Positions 1 through 8,855 of a DNA stretch of 64,000 nucleotides are shown one piece after another. The first letter of the stretch is position 1, and every line of letters starts with the position of its first letter. A program made the position numbers and the translations under genes. The stretch is taken from assembly GCF_000820125.1 (NCBI RefSeq), contig NZ_CDBY01000050.1, forward strand, positions 1 to 64,000, written 5' to 3'. Under the pieces are notes generated by a model, which saw nothing but the letters and a program-made list of their open reading frames with translations, was not told the DNA's origin and made no database searches. Source of the DNA: Aeromonas simiae. GTDB lineage: Bacteria; Pseudomonadota; Gammaproteobacteria; Enterobacterales; Aeromonadaceae.

Positions 1-144
1 CCCCACCACCCCCACCAGCAGGGGCAGGCTGCGGCGAAATCCCTGGGCGGCCCCACTGCTGGTCAGCAACATATTGTTAGGGCCAGGGGTGCCACAGGTC
101 ACTAGGGCAAACCCTGTCAGGGGCAGTAGCCAGTTCAGATCCAT
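1..144 (-). CDS. LysE/RhtB family amino-acid exporter, C-terminus outside the window
   Basis: Only the first 48 codons are present, reading leftward from an ATG at 142-144 and open to the window edge. The peptide opens [20 protein letters not shown] and continues with the GPNN motif of the first membrane segment, as in LysE/RhtB-type exporters. Family members are inner-membrane proteins of about 200 residues that export amino acids or related metabolites. The next gene on the same strand is a close relative, so this is a tandem pair of paralogues. Substrate unknown. Confidence 0.8.
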   Translation of the reverse strand, partial: MDLNWLLPLTGFALVTCGTPGPNNMLLTSSGAAQGFRRSLPLLVGVVG

Positions 145-213
145 CTCAACCTCATTACTACGGAGCAAGGGCACTCAATATGCAGCACCCTCTTTATCAG
201 GCGCAAGCGGCCC

Positions 214-813
214 CTACATCCAAAGCATCACCACACACAGGGCGGTCAACCCGCCCAGGGTGCCGTTGAGGCGGCGCCAACCACGCTCGGAGCGAACCCA
301 ATGGCCCAACTGCTGGCCAAACAGCACCCAGACTCCGCAGCTTGGCAGCGCCACCAGCACGAAGGCCCCCATCACCACCAACTGGCTCGGCCAGTAGCCG
401 GCCCCCTCGCGGGTGAACAGGCTGATGGCCGAGATCCCCATCATCCAGGCCTTGGGGTTGAGAAACTGAAACGCCACCCCCTCGAGCAGGGTCAGCGGAC
501 GGCTGCGCTGCACCGGATCGCCGGGCGCCCCGGCCACGGCAATGCGCCATGCCAGCCACAGCAGATAGAGGCTGCCAAAACACTGCAAGGCGAGCCGCAG
601 CAGGGGCCAACGCTCAAACAGGGGATAGAGGCCGAGCGCCAACACCAGCTGTAACACCGGCTGGCCGACACTGACACCCAGCAGGTGTGGCAGGGTGCGC
701 CGCATCCCGAAGTTAGCCCCCGAGGCGGTCAGCATCAGGTTGTTCGGCCCCGGCGTCCCGCAGGTGAGCAGCGCAAATCCAAACAGGGTGACCACCCATT
801 CCATCGTCATCAT
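214..813 (-). CDS. LysE/RhtB family amino-acid exporter
   Basis: A 199-residue hydrophobic protein with about six predicted membrane segments. It has the GTPGPNN motif near residue 20 and the NPKAW motif in the middle of the protein, both typical of RhtB/LysE exporters. The start is chosen at 813 because GGGAG lies six bases upstream; in-frame ATGs at 810 and 804 are possible. It is divergent from a MocR-type regulator whose gene begins about 110 bases away, an arrangement common for a regulator and its target exporter. The substrate cannot be told from sequence. The downstream partial gene is a paralogue. Confidence 0.88.
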   Translation of the reverse strand: MMTMEWVVTLFGFALLTCGTPGPNNLMLTASGANFGMRRTLPHLLGVSVGQPVLQLVLALGLYPLFERWPLLRLALQCFGSLYLLWLAWRIAVAGAPGDPVQRSRPLTLLEGVAFQFLNPKAWMMGISAISLFTREGAGYWPSQLVVMGAFVLVALPSCGVWVLFGQQLGHWVRSERGWRRLNGTLGGLTALCVVMLWM

Positions 814-863
814 CTCTCGCTCCCGAACTGTGATTGCATCGATACAATCCACGCATCGCGCTG

Positions 864-933
864 TTTATTGTCTCGAATTCACGCTATATTGCCGAAACAA
901 TCCGATCAATGGTTTTATTGTCACCATGACAAT
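864..933. promoter_or_regulatory. Candidate MocR operator region: direct repeats and a palindrome
   Basis: TTTATTGTC occurs at 864-872 and again at 914-922, exactly 50 bp apart (about five helical turns). The second copy is part of a perfect inverted repeat, ATTGTCA (917-923), three bases, TGACAAT (927-933), which overlaps the ATG of the MocR gene at 926. MocR proteins often bind direct repeats and autoregulate, so this may control both divergent genes. Function is inferred. Confidence 0.45.
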
Positions 934-2302
934 CTGGACTCCCGACCTCTCGGCCCACGAGGGCCCCCTCTACCTGCGGCTGGCCCAGGCCATCGCTCAG
1001 GCCATCGCCGCCGGCCAGTTGCCCCCCGGCAGCCGGCTGCCGACCCAGCGCGCCCTGGCCGACCGGCTGGGTGTCACGGTCGGCACCATCACCCGTGCCT
1101 ATGCCGAGGCGGAGCGGCGCGGCCTGCTGGTCGCCCAGGTCGGCAACGGTACCTGGGTTCGGGAGCACGGCGAGGCAAAGCCCGCCGACTGGCCGGTGCG
1201 TGAAGAGCTAGAGGGGCGCATCGAGTTGTGGCAAAACTTGCCTGTGCCCATCGACAGGGCTGCCATGCTGGCCCCCCTGCTGCATCAGGTGGCCGATGAG
1301 GGGGATCTCAACCGGCTGCTTGGTTACGATCAGGAGGCCGGCCGCCCCCACCAACGCCAGGCCTTCATCGACTGGCTGGCGGGGCTCGGCATCCCGGCCA
1401 GCCACGACCGCTTCCTGTTCTGTAATGGTGCCCAGCACGGCATCATGCTGACCCTGCTCGGCCTCGGCTGTGTCGGGGAGCCGATCGCCTGCGAAGGGCT
1501 GACCTATCCCGGCCTGCTGGGGGCGGCGCGCCAGCTCAACTGCCAGGTGATAGCGGTGGCGATGGACGAAGAGGGCATGCTGCCCGAGGCCCTTGATGCG
1601 GCCTGCCGCCAACGCCGGCCACGGCTGGTCTACCTCACCCCCACCCTGCAAAACCCCACTACCGGCATGATGGGCGAGGCGCGGCGCCGCGACATTCTGG
1701 CGGTGTGCGAGCGGCACGGGGTGTGGGTGGTGGAAGATGACGTCAACGGCTTGCTGCCGGCGGGGCGACCAGCCCCCATGGTGACGCTGGCGCCGGAGCG
1801 GGTGATCCACCTCGGCAGCCTGGCCAAGATCGCCTGCGGTGGCTTACGGGTCGGTTTTCTGCTCTGCCCCCCTTCGCTGCGCATGGCGTTGGCCCAGGCG
1901 ATGCGCCTGTCGAGCTGGATGGTGAGCCCCCTGCTGCTCGAAGTGGCCGCGCGTCTGCTGGGGCAAGGGCTGACCCCGCTGCTCGAAGAGCAGCGCCGCA
2001 TCCTGCATCGCCGCGCTGAGCTGCTGCTCCACCTGCTACCGGATGCCCGCTGGCAACACGGCGCCATGCACGCCTGGCTGCCACTGCCGCCCCCCTGGCG
2101 CAGCCAGGAGTTTGCCGCCGCCGCCGATGCGGCCGGGGTCGGAGTCACCAGCGGTGAGCTGTTCGCCGCCGGCCAGTTTGCCGCCCCTCAGGGGGTGCGC
2201 CTGAGCCTGAGCCAGCCATCGAGCGATGCGCTGCTCGCCGAAGGGCTCACCCGGTTGCGGGATCTGCTGGCCGGCGCGCCTCCCATCCACCCCCTGCTCT
2301 AG
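926..2302 (+). CDS. MocR/PdxR-like transcriptional regulator (GntR HTH plus PLP aminotransferase fold)
   Basis: A 458-residue fusion protein. Residues 1-80 form a GntR-type winged helix (RLPTQRALADRLGVTVGTIT). The rest is a class-I aminotransferase-like domain with the PLP-binding lysine in SLAKIACGGLRVGF. Such regulators sense PLP or an amino-acid-derived ligand and activate or repress a neighbouring gene, here probably the divergent LysE-type exporter. The frame is open further upstream, but the first convincing start is ATG 926, because the preceding residues do not resemble the family and run through the intergenic region. The start codon lies inside a palindrome, which suggests autoregulation. 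Confidence 0.88.
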   Translation: MTIWTPDLSAHEGPLYLRLAQAIAQAIAAGQLPPGSRLPTQRALADRLGVTVGTITRAYAEAERRGLLVAQVGNGTWVREHGEAKPADWPVREELEGRIELWQNLPVPIDRAAMLAPLLHQVADEGDLNRLLGYDQEAGRPHQRQAFIDWLAGLGIPASHDRFLFCNGAQHGIMLTLLGLGCVGEPIACEGLTYPGLLGAARQLNCQVIAVAMDEEGMLPEALDAACRQRRPRLVYLTPTLQNPTTGMMGEARRRDILAVCERHGVWVVEDDVNGLLPAGRPAPMVTLAPERVIHLGSLAKIACGGLRVGFLLCPPSLRMALAQAMRLSSWMVSPLLLEVAARLLGQGLTPLLEEQRRILHRRAELLLHLLPDARWQHGAMHAWLPLPPPWRSQEFAAAADAAGVGVTSGELFAAGQFAAPQGVRLSLSQPSSDALLAEGLTRLRDLLAGAPPIHPLL

Positions 2303-2309
2303 GCCCCCC

Positions 2310-2762
2310 ATGAAGCGACTGCCACTGCTGCTCACCTTGCTGCTGGCCGGTTGTGCCACCCCCCAGCAGCGCCAGCTCGGCCACGTCATCGGCGCCCTTG
2401 ACGATGAACTGCACCGGCTCGAGGAGCAGCTCGCCGCCCTGGGCGGCCTGCGTTACCAGAAGGCCATCGATGCCCCACTCTCGTTGCGCCAACGCCTGGC
2501 CGCGCGGGAGCAAGAGGGCATTGGCGCCCGGCTCGCCGATGGTCCCGAGCTGACCTATTACTACCGGCTGTCCCGTCCACCCGAAGGGGGGCGGGTGAGC
2601 GCCGAGCCGTGCCATGACTATGAGTTCGAACTGCGCCGCCTCGGCCGCTTCGGCGTGCTACACCTGAGCTGGCAGAGCCCGGCAGGAGAGGGCCACCAGA
2701 TCCAGTACCAGCGCAGCTGCCTCTGGCCCGCGGTCGATGCCACGGCCTCCACCCCATCGTAG
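2310..2762 (+). CDS. Small predicted lipoprotein of unknown function
   Basis: A 150-residue protein beginning MKRLPLLLTLLLAGCATPQQ, with a clear lipobox (LLAGC, lipidated Cys 15). The mature part starts with a helical, Glu/Leu-rich stretch (residues 20-50) and contains two further Cys (PCHDYEF and RSCLW) that could form a disulfide. I do not recognise a family. It starts 8 bp after the MocR gene on the same strand, with no obvious Shine-Dalgarno, so it may be translationally coupled. The longer in-frame extension upstream overlaps the MocR gene and is rejected. Confidence 0.7.
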   Translation: MKRLPLLLTLLLAGCATPQQRQLGHVIGALDDELHRLEEQLAALGGLRYQKAIDAPLSLRQRLAAREQEGIGARLADGPELTYYYRLSRPPEGGRVSAEPCHDYEFELRRLGRFGVLHLSWQSPAGEGHQIQYQRSCLWPAVDATASTPS

Positions 2763-2895
2763 GGCCCCTTGCCGTCGAAGGGGTCGCATCATTTGCCGCG
2801 CCGCTGACCCCGGCCAGGATTGTCCACTTCCCCTCTTTGCGCCGGCCACGTTCAGCCCTAAAATGCCGCCATCCCGATGACCAGGAAGTCTCACC

Positions 2896-3450
2896 ATGCC
2901 CTCACGTCTGTTGATCCTGACCCTCCCGCTGCTGCTTGGCGCCTGCTCGACCCTCTCCGAGGAGGAGTGCCGCAACGCCAGTTGGTACAACCTTGGCTAC
3001 CAGGATGGGGAGCGCGGCCGCACCCAGCAGGAGATCCCCAAATACCGGGAGAGCTGTAGCGAATATGGGGTGAAGGTGGATGAAACGGAGTGGAAGCGCG
3101 GCTACCAGAAGGGACTTGAGCTGTTTTGCATCCCCGAGCTGGCCTACAGCAAGGGGCGCGACGGGGTCGAGTATCTCGGGGTTTGCCCGAATGACGCCAG
3201 CTTCCTCAAGCAGTATCAGCGCGGTCGCGACGAGTACCTGCTGAACCAGCGTATTGCTGAGCTGCAAGATGAGCTGCGCCGCCTGGATGACGAGATAGGC
3301 GCCGTTGAACGGCAGATGCGTAGCAGCGATGGGGACGAACTCGACTACTACCGCAGCCAGCGTTACCGCATGATACGCCACGCCGAGGCGGTGCAAGAGG
3401 AGATCTGGCGCCTGCGCAACCCACCCAAGGTGATCGAGTTCAAGCTGTAA
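2896..3450 (+). CDS. DUF2799-type lipoprotein
   Basis: A 184-residue protein with a lipoprotein signal (LLLGAC, Cys 17). The mature part has repeated W/Y-x-x-G-x-x-x-G elements (NLGYQDGERGR, KRGYQKGLELF, YQRGRDEYL) of the kind found in DUF2799 proteins. A charged coiled-coil-like segment follows (about residues 115-175, rich in Glu/Arg/Leu). It is probably anchored in the outer or inner membrane facing the periplasm; function unknown. It lies 133 bp after the previous lipoprotein gene and ends at a strong bidirectional terminator. Confidence 0.78.
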   Translation: MPSRLLILTLPLLLGACSTLSEEECRNASWYNLGYQDGERGRTQQEIPKYRESCSEYGVKVDETEWKRGYQKGLELFCIPELAYSKGRDGVEYLGVCPNDASFLKQYQRGRDEYLLNQRIAELQDELRRLDDEIGAVERQMRSSDGDELDYYRSQRYRMIRHAEAVQEEIWRLRNPPKVIEFKL

Positions 3451-3454
3451 CCCC

Positions 3455-3479
3455 AAGAGGGCGCCGTGCGCGCCCTCTT
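3455..3479. terminator. Bidirectional intrinsic terminator
   Basis: AAGAGGGCGC at 3455-3464 and GCGCCCTCTT at 3470-3479 form a perfect 10-bp stem with a five-base loop between convergent genes. Confidence 0.75.
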
Positions 3480-3484
3480 CGCCA

Positions 3485-4303
3485 TCAGGCCAACACCCAG
3501 CGTTGCAGCGCCAGGGCGATGCCATCCTCGTTGTGATCCGCCGTCACCTTGTGGGCCTGCGCCCGGATCTGAGGAGCCGCGTTGCCCATGGCCACGGCCA
3601 ACCCGACTTGGGCAAACATGCTGATGTCGTTGTTGTTGTCGCCAAACGCCACTATCTGCGCCATGTCGATCCCCTCACTGGCCGCCCACTGGGTCAGCCG
3701 GTTTCCCTTGCTGCATCGGCGCTCCACCAGCTCGATGGCATAGGGAGCGGCCCAATCCTGGTTAAGTGGCAGCGGCTGCACCCGGCTGGCCACCACGTCG
3801 TGCAGCTGGGCGGGATCGTCACCAAACAGCTCGAACTTCCACACCGACTCGGCCAGCAGGTCGGGGCGCTCCTCAAGCGGCAACAGGGCGATGTTCAGGT
3901 GCTCGGGCTGACGCGCCGACCAGCCGCGCATCTTGGTCACCTGCTCCTGACAACCGAGATAGGCAATCCCCTCAGAAAGATGGATAAGCGCCCCCATGCT
4001 CTCCCCTTCCAGCACCTCGAGCAGGGTCGCCAGCGCCGGTTTGGGCAAGGGATCGCCCCGCACGATGCAGTCATGCGCCGGGTCGTAGAGGTAGGCGCCG
4101 TTGCTACAGATGATGGGGGTATCGAGCCCAAGCTCGTGGTGGAAGGGGCGCGCCATCATATAGTGGCGGCCGGTAACCAGGATCACCTTGAGACCACGGC
4201 GACGCGCCTCTTCCAGCGCCTCCCTGGTGGCTGTCGAGATGCGGTGGTCCCGTGTGAGCAAGGTGCCATCCATGTCCAGTGCGATGGCCTGATAGGGGGT
4301 CAT
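3485..4303 (-). CDS. Cof-type HAD-IIB family phosphatase (YidA-like)
   Basis: A 272-residue cytosolic hydrolase. HAD motif I is DMDGTLL (nucleophile Asp 10, acid Asp 12), motif II is VTGR, and motif IV is GDNNNDISMF near the C-terminus. A large cap domain lies between them, as in HAD-IIB. E. coli YidA and relatives dephosphorylate sugar phosphates; the substrate here is not predictable. It is a single gene, convergent with the DUF2799 lipoprotein. Confidence 0.9.
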   Translation of the reverse strand: MTPYQAIALDMDGTLLTRDHRISTATREALEEARRRGLKVILVTGRHYMMARPFHHELGLDTPIICSNGAYLYDPAHDCIVRGDPLPKPALATLLEVLEGESMGALIHLSEGIAYLGCQEQVTKMRGWSARQPEHLNIALLPLEERPDLLAESVWKFELFGDDPAQLHDVVASRVQPLPLNQDWAAPYAIELVERRCSKGNRLTQWAASEGIDMAQIVAFGDNNNDISMFAQVGLAVAMGNAAPQIRAQAHKVTADHNEDGIALALQRWVLA

Positions 4304-4393
4304 GCTTCTCTCCCTGCTGAAAAATGGGAGTAATAAGCTAGACCAGAACCCCGCCTGCTACCAGCCTCGATGCTCGCTCCTGTGAGATGCGAT

Positions 4394-4420
4394 AAAAAAG
4401 GGGCGCTACGGCGCCCCTTT
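4394..4420 (-). terminator. Intrinsic terminator of the chemoreceptor gene
   Basis: On the minus strand GGGGCGC, loop CGTA, GCGCCCC (plus 4400-4417) is followed by TTTTTT. It lies just after the stop codon at 4437. Confidence 0.85.
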
Positions 4421-4436
4421 CCAGCCCTGAGCAGGG

Positions 4437-6077
4437 TCAAACGCGAAAACGCTGCACCATATCCTGCAACTGGGTCGCCAGATGGTTCAGATCGTTGCAT
4501 GCCAGGGCCATCTGATTGGCACCGGCACCCACCTCCTCCGAGGCGTGGCTGATGTTGACCACGTTGCGGTTGAGCTCCTCACTGACCGCTCCCTGCTCCT
4601 CGGTGGCCGTGGCGATCTGTATGTTCATCTGGGAGATGCTGCCCACGGCGCCGCTGATTTCGGCAATCGCGCCGCCCGCCTCACGGGCGGTCAGCACCGT
4701 CTCGTTCATCATCTCCTGACTTTGCGCCATGGTGCTACCGGCCTGCTCCGCCCGTTGCTGCAACTCGGCGATGATGGAGTTGATCTGGGTCGTGGAGTCC
4801 TGGGTTCGCTTGGCCAGGGTGCGCACTTCGTCGGCCACCACGGCAAAACCGCGCCCCTGTTCACCGGCCCGGGCCGCCTCGATGGCGGCGTTGAGGGCCA
4901 GCAGGTTGGTCTGCTCGGCGATACCGCGGATCACCTCCAGCACCACGCCGATGTTGCGGCTGTCTTCGCCCAGCTGCTCGATGACGCGGGCGGTGCTCTC
5001 AATGGCCGTCGCAACCTGCTCGATACGGCGAATCGACTCCTGCACCGTCTGCGCCCCCTGCTCGGCGCGCTGGCTAGCCTGACTGGCCGCATCGGCCGCA
5101 TCGCTGGTATTACGCGATACCTCCTGCACCGTGGCCTGCATCTCGTTCATGGCGGTGGCAAGCTGATTCAGCTCGTGCTGCTGGCTGTTCATGTTGCCAG
5201 CCGACTGGCTCGCCACGGCGCTGATCTCCTCGGCGGCCGAGCCCAACTGCACCACAGAGCCGGAGACCTCGCTCACCAGCCGGCGCAGGCTGTCTTGCAT
5301 CTCGCCAAAGCCATGGGCCAGCTGACCCAGCTCGTCGTTGTTAAAGTGCTGGCGCTCGAGGCGGCTACCCAGATCGCCGGCAGCGACCTTGCGGGTCTGC
5401 TCCAGCAGGGCCATCACGGGGCGGCGCGCCTGCTGGGTCAGCCACCAGGCCAGCCCTACCAGCAACAGGATGGTCAGCAAGCTGGCCCCCAACACCATGT
5501 TGCGCGACTGGGCATAGGTGTGATGACTGTCCTGAGCCTGCTCGAGTGCGAGGCGCTCATTGATCGCACGCAACTGTCCTGCATAGCCCATCGCCTCTTC
5601 CAGCGCCTGGCGGGTCTCATTCTTTCGCAGCGCCGTTACCTTGGTCAGCTCCTGCTGACGAATGGCTGCCACCAGTTGCTCATGGAGCTGGAAGTAACGA
5701 TTGATCGCGCTGCGCAGCTTATCGTAATTGCTGCGCTCTTCCGGTGTGCTGAAGGGGAGAGAGCCGTAGTGTGCCAGCTCGGCTTCAAAGGTCTCTTTGA
5801 GATTGTTGAACTTACTGATCCCATCTTCGACTTCGGCCGGGTCATTGCTAATCGCCCCGATCACCGACACCAGCTCGAGGCGGCGGGTATCCAGCAGGTA
5901 GGCGTTGATCTTGCCTGAGCTGGCCACGGAGGGAAGCATGTTATCGGCCAGGCGGGAAGCATCGGCATTGAGGCGGGAGAGCTGGGCGATGGAGAACCAC
6001 ACCAACCCCACCACCATGAGCGCCAGCAGGATAAAACCGTAACCTAACTTCTGACCAATCGACAGATTCTTGAACAT
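4437..6077 (-). CDS. Methyl-accepting chemotaxis protein (four-helix-bundle type sensor)
   Basis: A 546-residue transducer. Membrane segment 1 is at about residues 9-28, followed by a periplasmic helical domain of about 160 residues like the 4HB_MCP family. Membrane segment 2 is at about 190-212 ([14 protein letters not shown]), then a HAMP domain to about 265. The cytoplasmic coiled coil has the conserved tip [19 protein letters not shown] near residues 385-405. The start at 6077 is preceded by AAAAGGAT at a good distance; 26 further in-frame upstream codons lack this. The C-terminus (QRFRV) has no CheR-tethering pentapeptide. Its ligand is unknown, and the gene stands alone. Confidence 0.93.
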   Translation of the reverse strand: MFKNLSIGQKLGYGFILLALMVVGLVWFSIAQLSRLNADASRLADNMLPSVASSGKINAYLLDTRRLELVSVIGAISNDPAEVEDGISKFNNLKETFEAELAHYGSLPFSTPEERSNYDKLRSAINRYFQLHEQLVAAIRQQELTKVTALRKNETRQALEEAMGYAGQLRAINERLALEQAQDSHHTYAQSRNMVLGASLLTILLLVGLAWWLTQQARRPVMALLEQTRKVAAGDLGSRLERQHFNNDELGQLAHGFGEMQDSLRRLVSEVSGSVVQLGSAAEEISAVASQSAGNMNSQQHELNQLATAMNEMQATVQEVSRNTSDAADAASQASQRAEQGAQTVQESIRRIEQVATAIESTARVIEQLGEDSRNIGVVLEVIRGIAEQTNLLALNAAIEAARAGEQGRGFAVVADEVRTLAKRTQDSTTQINSIIAELQQRAEQAGSTMAQSQEMMNETVLTAREAGGAIAEISGAVGSISQMNIQIATATEEQGAVSEELNRNVVNISHASEEVGAGANQMALACNDLNHLATQLQDMVQRFRV

Positions 6078-6213
6078 GGCTGGCATCCTTTTGCTCATCA
6101 TGCCGGCATAGGCTACCGGCAACACAACAGAGCATAGTGTGAGAGAGTAATACACAGAATGAGTATGGGTTAACTCTCTCTTATCGGCCTGCCAGCCGGG
6201 ATCCTGAGGCCGT

Positions 6214-6842
6214 TTATCTCAATGCCGCGTTCAGCTGCGCCATGAAGTGATCCGTCTCGCCAAACGAGGGCGACAGTGGTACCAGCGTGCCATCTCGCTC
6301 CAACCCCAGCGTCGGATAGCCGTGCCCCCCGAGGCGACGCAGCCAGTGCAGGCTCTGGGTCAGGTGCTCGTCCAGTGGCGCCGCCGCATAAGCGGCGTGA
6401 AAGTCAGCCTCCTCCCCCCCTGCTCGGCAGCCAGTGCGGCCAGGAATGCCACATCGCCCACCCATAGACCGTCTCGATAGTGAGAGGTCTGGATACGCTG
6501 CAACAGCGCCAAACCATCACCCCCCAGAGCGGTCACCGCCATGATGGCGCGGATAGGCGGTTCAGAATCGAGGGTCAGCCGAGTATCGAGCAGCAGCGCA
6601 TTGAAATAGCGCTCACCAAAATGCTGACCCGTCAGCGCCTCAATGCGTTCATCATGGGGGCGCACATGCTGACGCAGCGCCGCCCCCATGGGCTGGCGGC
6701 GAGCGCCGAGCCACAATCCGCCGGCGTGCAGTTCGATGGTAAGGCCCGGCACGTCCGCCGCCGCCTTCAAGAGGGGAGCGGCGCCATAGCACCAACCACA
6801 GAGCGGGTCGTAAACATAGTGAAGGCGGGTCGGATTCATCAT
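6214..6842 (-). pseudogene. DsbA-family (thioredoxin-fold) protein, frameshifted in a 7-G tract
   Basis: The N-terminal part reads from 6842 (GAGAG upstream) with the redox motif CGWC at residues 15-18 and a DsbA-like helical insertion. The frame breaks at a run of seven G on the coding strand (plus 6414-6420). The C-terminal part (HAAYAAAPLDEHLTQSLHWL, then GYPTLGLERDG with the cis-Pro strand) continues in another frame to the stop at 6214. Eight Gs would rejoin the halves. No signal peptide is seen, so the intact form would resemble cytosolic DsbA/FrnE-like proteins. It follows the MBL-fold gene on the same strand. The break is either a real mutation, a slippage switch, or a sequencing error. 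Confidence 0.75.
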
Positions 6843-6855
6843 GGTGCTCTCATGG

Positions 6856-6874
6856 GGCCGGGCGATGCCCGGCC
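6856..6874 (-). terminator. Intercistronic hairpin between the MBL-fold and DsbA-like genes
   Basis: GGCCGGGC at 6856-6863 and GCCCGGCC at 6867-6874 form an 8-bp stem with a 3-base loop. There is no T tract, so it is more likely an mRNA-stabilising or attenuating hairpin than a terminator. Confidence 0.35.
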
Positions 6875-6883
6875 TGCCGCCGC

Positions 6884-7741
6884 TTACCACTTCATCTCAC
6901 CGGTCGCGACCTTGGCGCCGATAGCCAGGCCATCGTCCACCGGCAGCGCCGGGTAAGCCTGCTTCATCGCATCGATAAGAGCCGCCGCGTCCTTGCTCTT
7001 GGCCAGCTCGGCCTCGAAACGCAGTACATAGTCACGGGTGAAGCTGACGGCCTCGGCCCCCTGCATCTCCTGACCCAGGAAGTGGCCGGGGATGACGCGC
7101 TCAGGTTGCAGTGCCAGCAGCTGATCCAGGGTCTCGACCCACTGACCGCGCACCGCCTGAGTCTGGCTATCGGCCATCCATACATGCACGCCGCTGGAGA
7201 CCGCCACCCCACCAAAGGCGGTCTTGACCGAAGGGGCCCACAGGAAGGCGCTCGGGGTATTCATCGCCTTCACCTCTATGGTCTCGCCCTCCAGAGTCAG
7301 TTGGGAGGCGGTCAACACCTGCGGCACCGTCAGGCTCTTGGGCGCATCTTTGCCGAGGATCGGGCCCCAGTAGGCCAGCTTGGCATCCTTGGTCTCCTTG
7401 ATGTGGTCGACCACGTGCTGGCTGGCCAGCACCTTGACGTCGGGGAAGGCGGCTAGGATCGGCTCAAGACCGAAGTAATAATCGGGGTCCCCGGCGCTGA
7501 TATAGATGGTGGTCAGCTGCTTGCCGCTCTGCTTGATGAGCTCGACCAGCGCCTGGCCATTTTTCACATCAAACTGAGCATCCACCAAGATGGCCTCTTT
7601 CTCGCCGGTCACCAGCTCGGAGGAAACCGGGAATATCCCCTTGTCACCGGGGTTATAGACCTGGATGTTCAACGGCGCCGCAACGGCAGCGGCGCTGCCC
7701 AGGGTGGAAGCCAGGGTCAGGGTAAGCAGAGCGTGTTTCAT
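6884..7741 (-). CDS. Exported MBL-fold (metallo-beta-lactamase-like) protein with a degenerate metal site
   Basis: A 285-residue protein with a clear signal peptide (MKHALLTLTLASTLGSAAAV, then AA), so it is probably periplasmic. The fold elements are present (EAILVDAQFD early strand; a final IPGH). However, the HxHxDH metal motif is replaced by SAGDPDYYFG, and the usual second-site histidine is replaced by TPSAFLW. It resembles Vmh-like MBL proteins, whose function is unclear, and may not be a classical zinc hydrolase. It is divergent from a LysR-type gene and upstream of a DsbA-like gene, suggesting a small regulated unit. Confidence 0.8.
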   Translation of the reverse strand: MKHALLTLTLASTLGSAAAVAAPLNIQVYNPGDKGIFPVSSELVTGEKEAILVDAQFDVKNGQALVELIKQSGKQLTTIYISAGDPDYYFGLEPILAAFPDVKVLASQHVVDHIKETKDAKLAYWGPILGKDAPKSLTVPQVLTASQLTLEGETIEVKAMNTPSAFLWAPSVKTAFGGVAVSSGVHVWMADSQTQAVRGQWVETLDQLLALQPERVIPGHFLGQEMQGAEAVSFTRDYVLRFEAELAKSKDAAALIDAMKQAYPALPVDDGLAIGAKVATGEMKW

Positions 7742-7815
7742 GGTGTTGCCTCATCGTGGGTCGGTGTCGATGGGAACAGTCTATTGGATCATTTTTATGC
7801 CAAATACCGCATAAT

Positions 7816-7827
7816 AGTGACTTCACT
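7816..7827. promoter_or_regulatory. Candidate LysR-type operator half-sites
   Basis: The inverted repeat AGTGA, CT, TCACT lies 24 bp before the LysR start in the divergent intergenic region, in an AT-rich context. This is where a LysR regulator would bind; unverified. Confidence 0.3.
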
Positions 7828-7850
7828 GTTGCATATATCGAGCAGATAAC

Positions 7851-8794
7851 ATGGATAGACTGACTGCGCTGCAGGTTTTTGTCACCGTCGTCGAACAGGG
7901 CAACCTCAGCGCCGCCGCCGAGCGGCTCGACATGTCCCGCGCCATGGTGTCGCGCTATTTGGGGGAGCTGGAGGGATGGATGGGGGCCCGTCTGCTGCAC
8001 CGCACCACCCGGCGTCTGAGCCTGACCGGCCCCGGTGAAGAGACGCTGGTTCGGGCGCGCAGCATGTTGGCGTTGGGTGAGGAGATGGAGCGGCTGGCCG
8101 CTCATGCCGGCGACGCCCCCAAGGGGCACGGGTCACTTGCAGCTATTCACTGGCTGATGCCTTTCTGATGCAGGCCGCTCAGGAGTATCTCTCCCGCTGG
8201 CCCGGGACGGCTATCGACATCCTGCAACTGGATCGCACCGTCAATCTGGTGGAAGAGCGCATCGATCTGGCATTGCGCATCACCAACGACCTCGATCCCA
8301 ATCTGGTTGCTCGCCGCCTCGGTTGCTGCCGCTCCGTGGTCTGCGCCAGTCCGGCCTATCTCAAGGCTCACGGAACACCGCAGCGGGTACAGGATCTCGC
8401 CCTGCACAACTGCCTGACCTACTCCTATTTTGGCAAGAGCCTCTGGCAGTTTGAGGGGGCAAACGGCCCCGAATCAGTGCCGGTCAGCGGCAACCTGAGC
8501 GCCAACACCTCTAACCTGCTGCTCAAAAGTACCCTGTTGGGCAGCGGAGTCAGCATGCAGCCTCTCTATTCGGTGGCCGGCCACCTTGAGCGCGGTGAGC
8601 TGCTTCCCTTGCTGACCAAGCTGGAGCCCCGCCGGCTCGGGGTCTATGGCATCTATACCACGCGCAAGCAGATGTCCCCCCTGCTGCGCAGTTTCATCGA
8701 TTTTCTGGTGGAGCGGATGGCGCAAGATCCCCTGTGGCAGGAGCCCTCACAACGAAGCGCTTCCTGGGCCCCTTCCTCCCCCAGCGCGCAATAA
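7851..8794 (+). pseudogene. LysR-family transcriptional regulator, frameshifted
   Basis: The first frame from ATG 7851 encodes a typical LysR helix-turn-helix (residues 1-60; AAAERLDMSRAMVSRYLGEL) and linker. After about 8125 the matching sequence moves to another frame: RVTCSYSLADAFLMQAA begins at 8129, and the co-inducer domain runs on to the stop at 8792-8794. One base, or more likely four, is missing near 8120-8130, where family members read G-x-L-R-V. The intact protein would be about 312 residues. It is divergent from the MBL-fold gene it probably regulated. It may be real decay or a sequencing error. Confidence 0.8.
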
Positions 8795-8796
8795 AA

Positions 8797-8825
8797 AAGC
8801 CTATCCGGTCATGGATAGGCTTATG
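8797..8825. terminator. Intrinsic terminator, bidirectional
   Basis: AAGCCTATCC (8797-8806) pairs with GGATAGGCTT (8813-8822), preceded by an A run. It separates the LysR gene from the convergent lateral flagellar genes. Confidence 0.7.
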
Positions 8826-8855
8826 GCGTCGCGAAGAGAGCAAAGAGGCGCCGCG

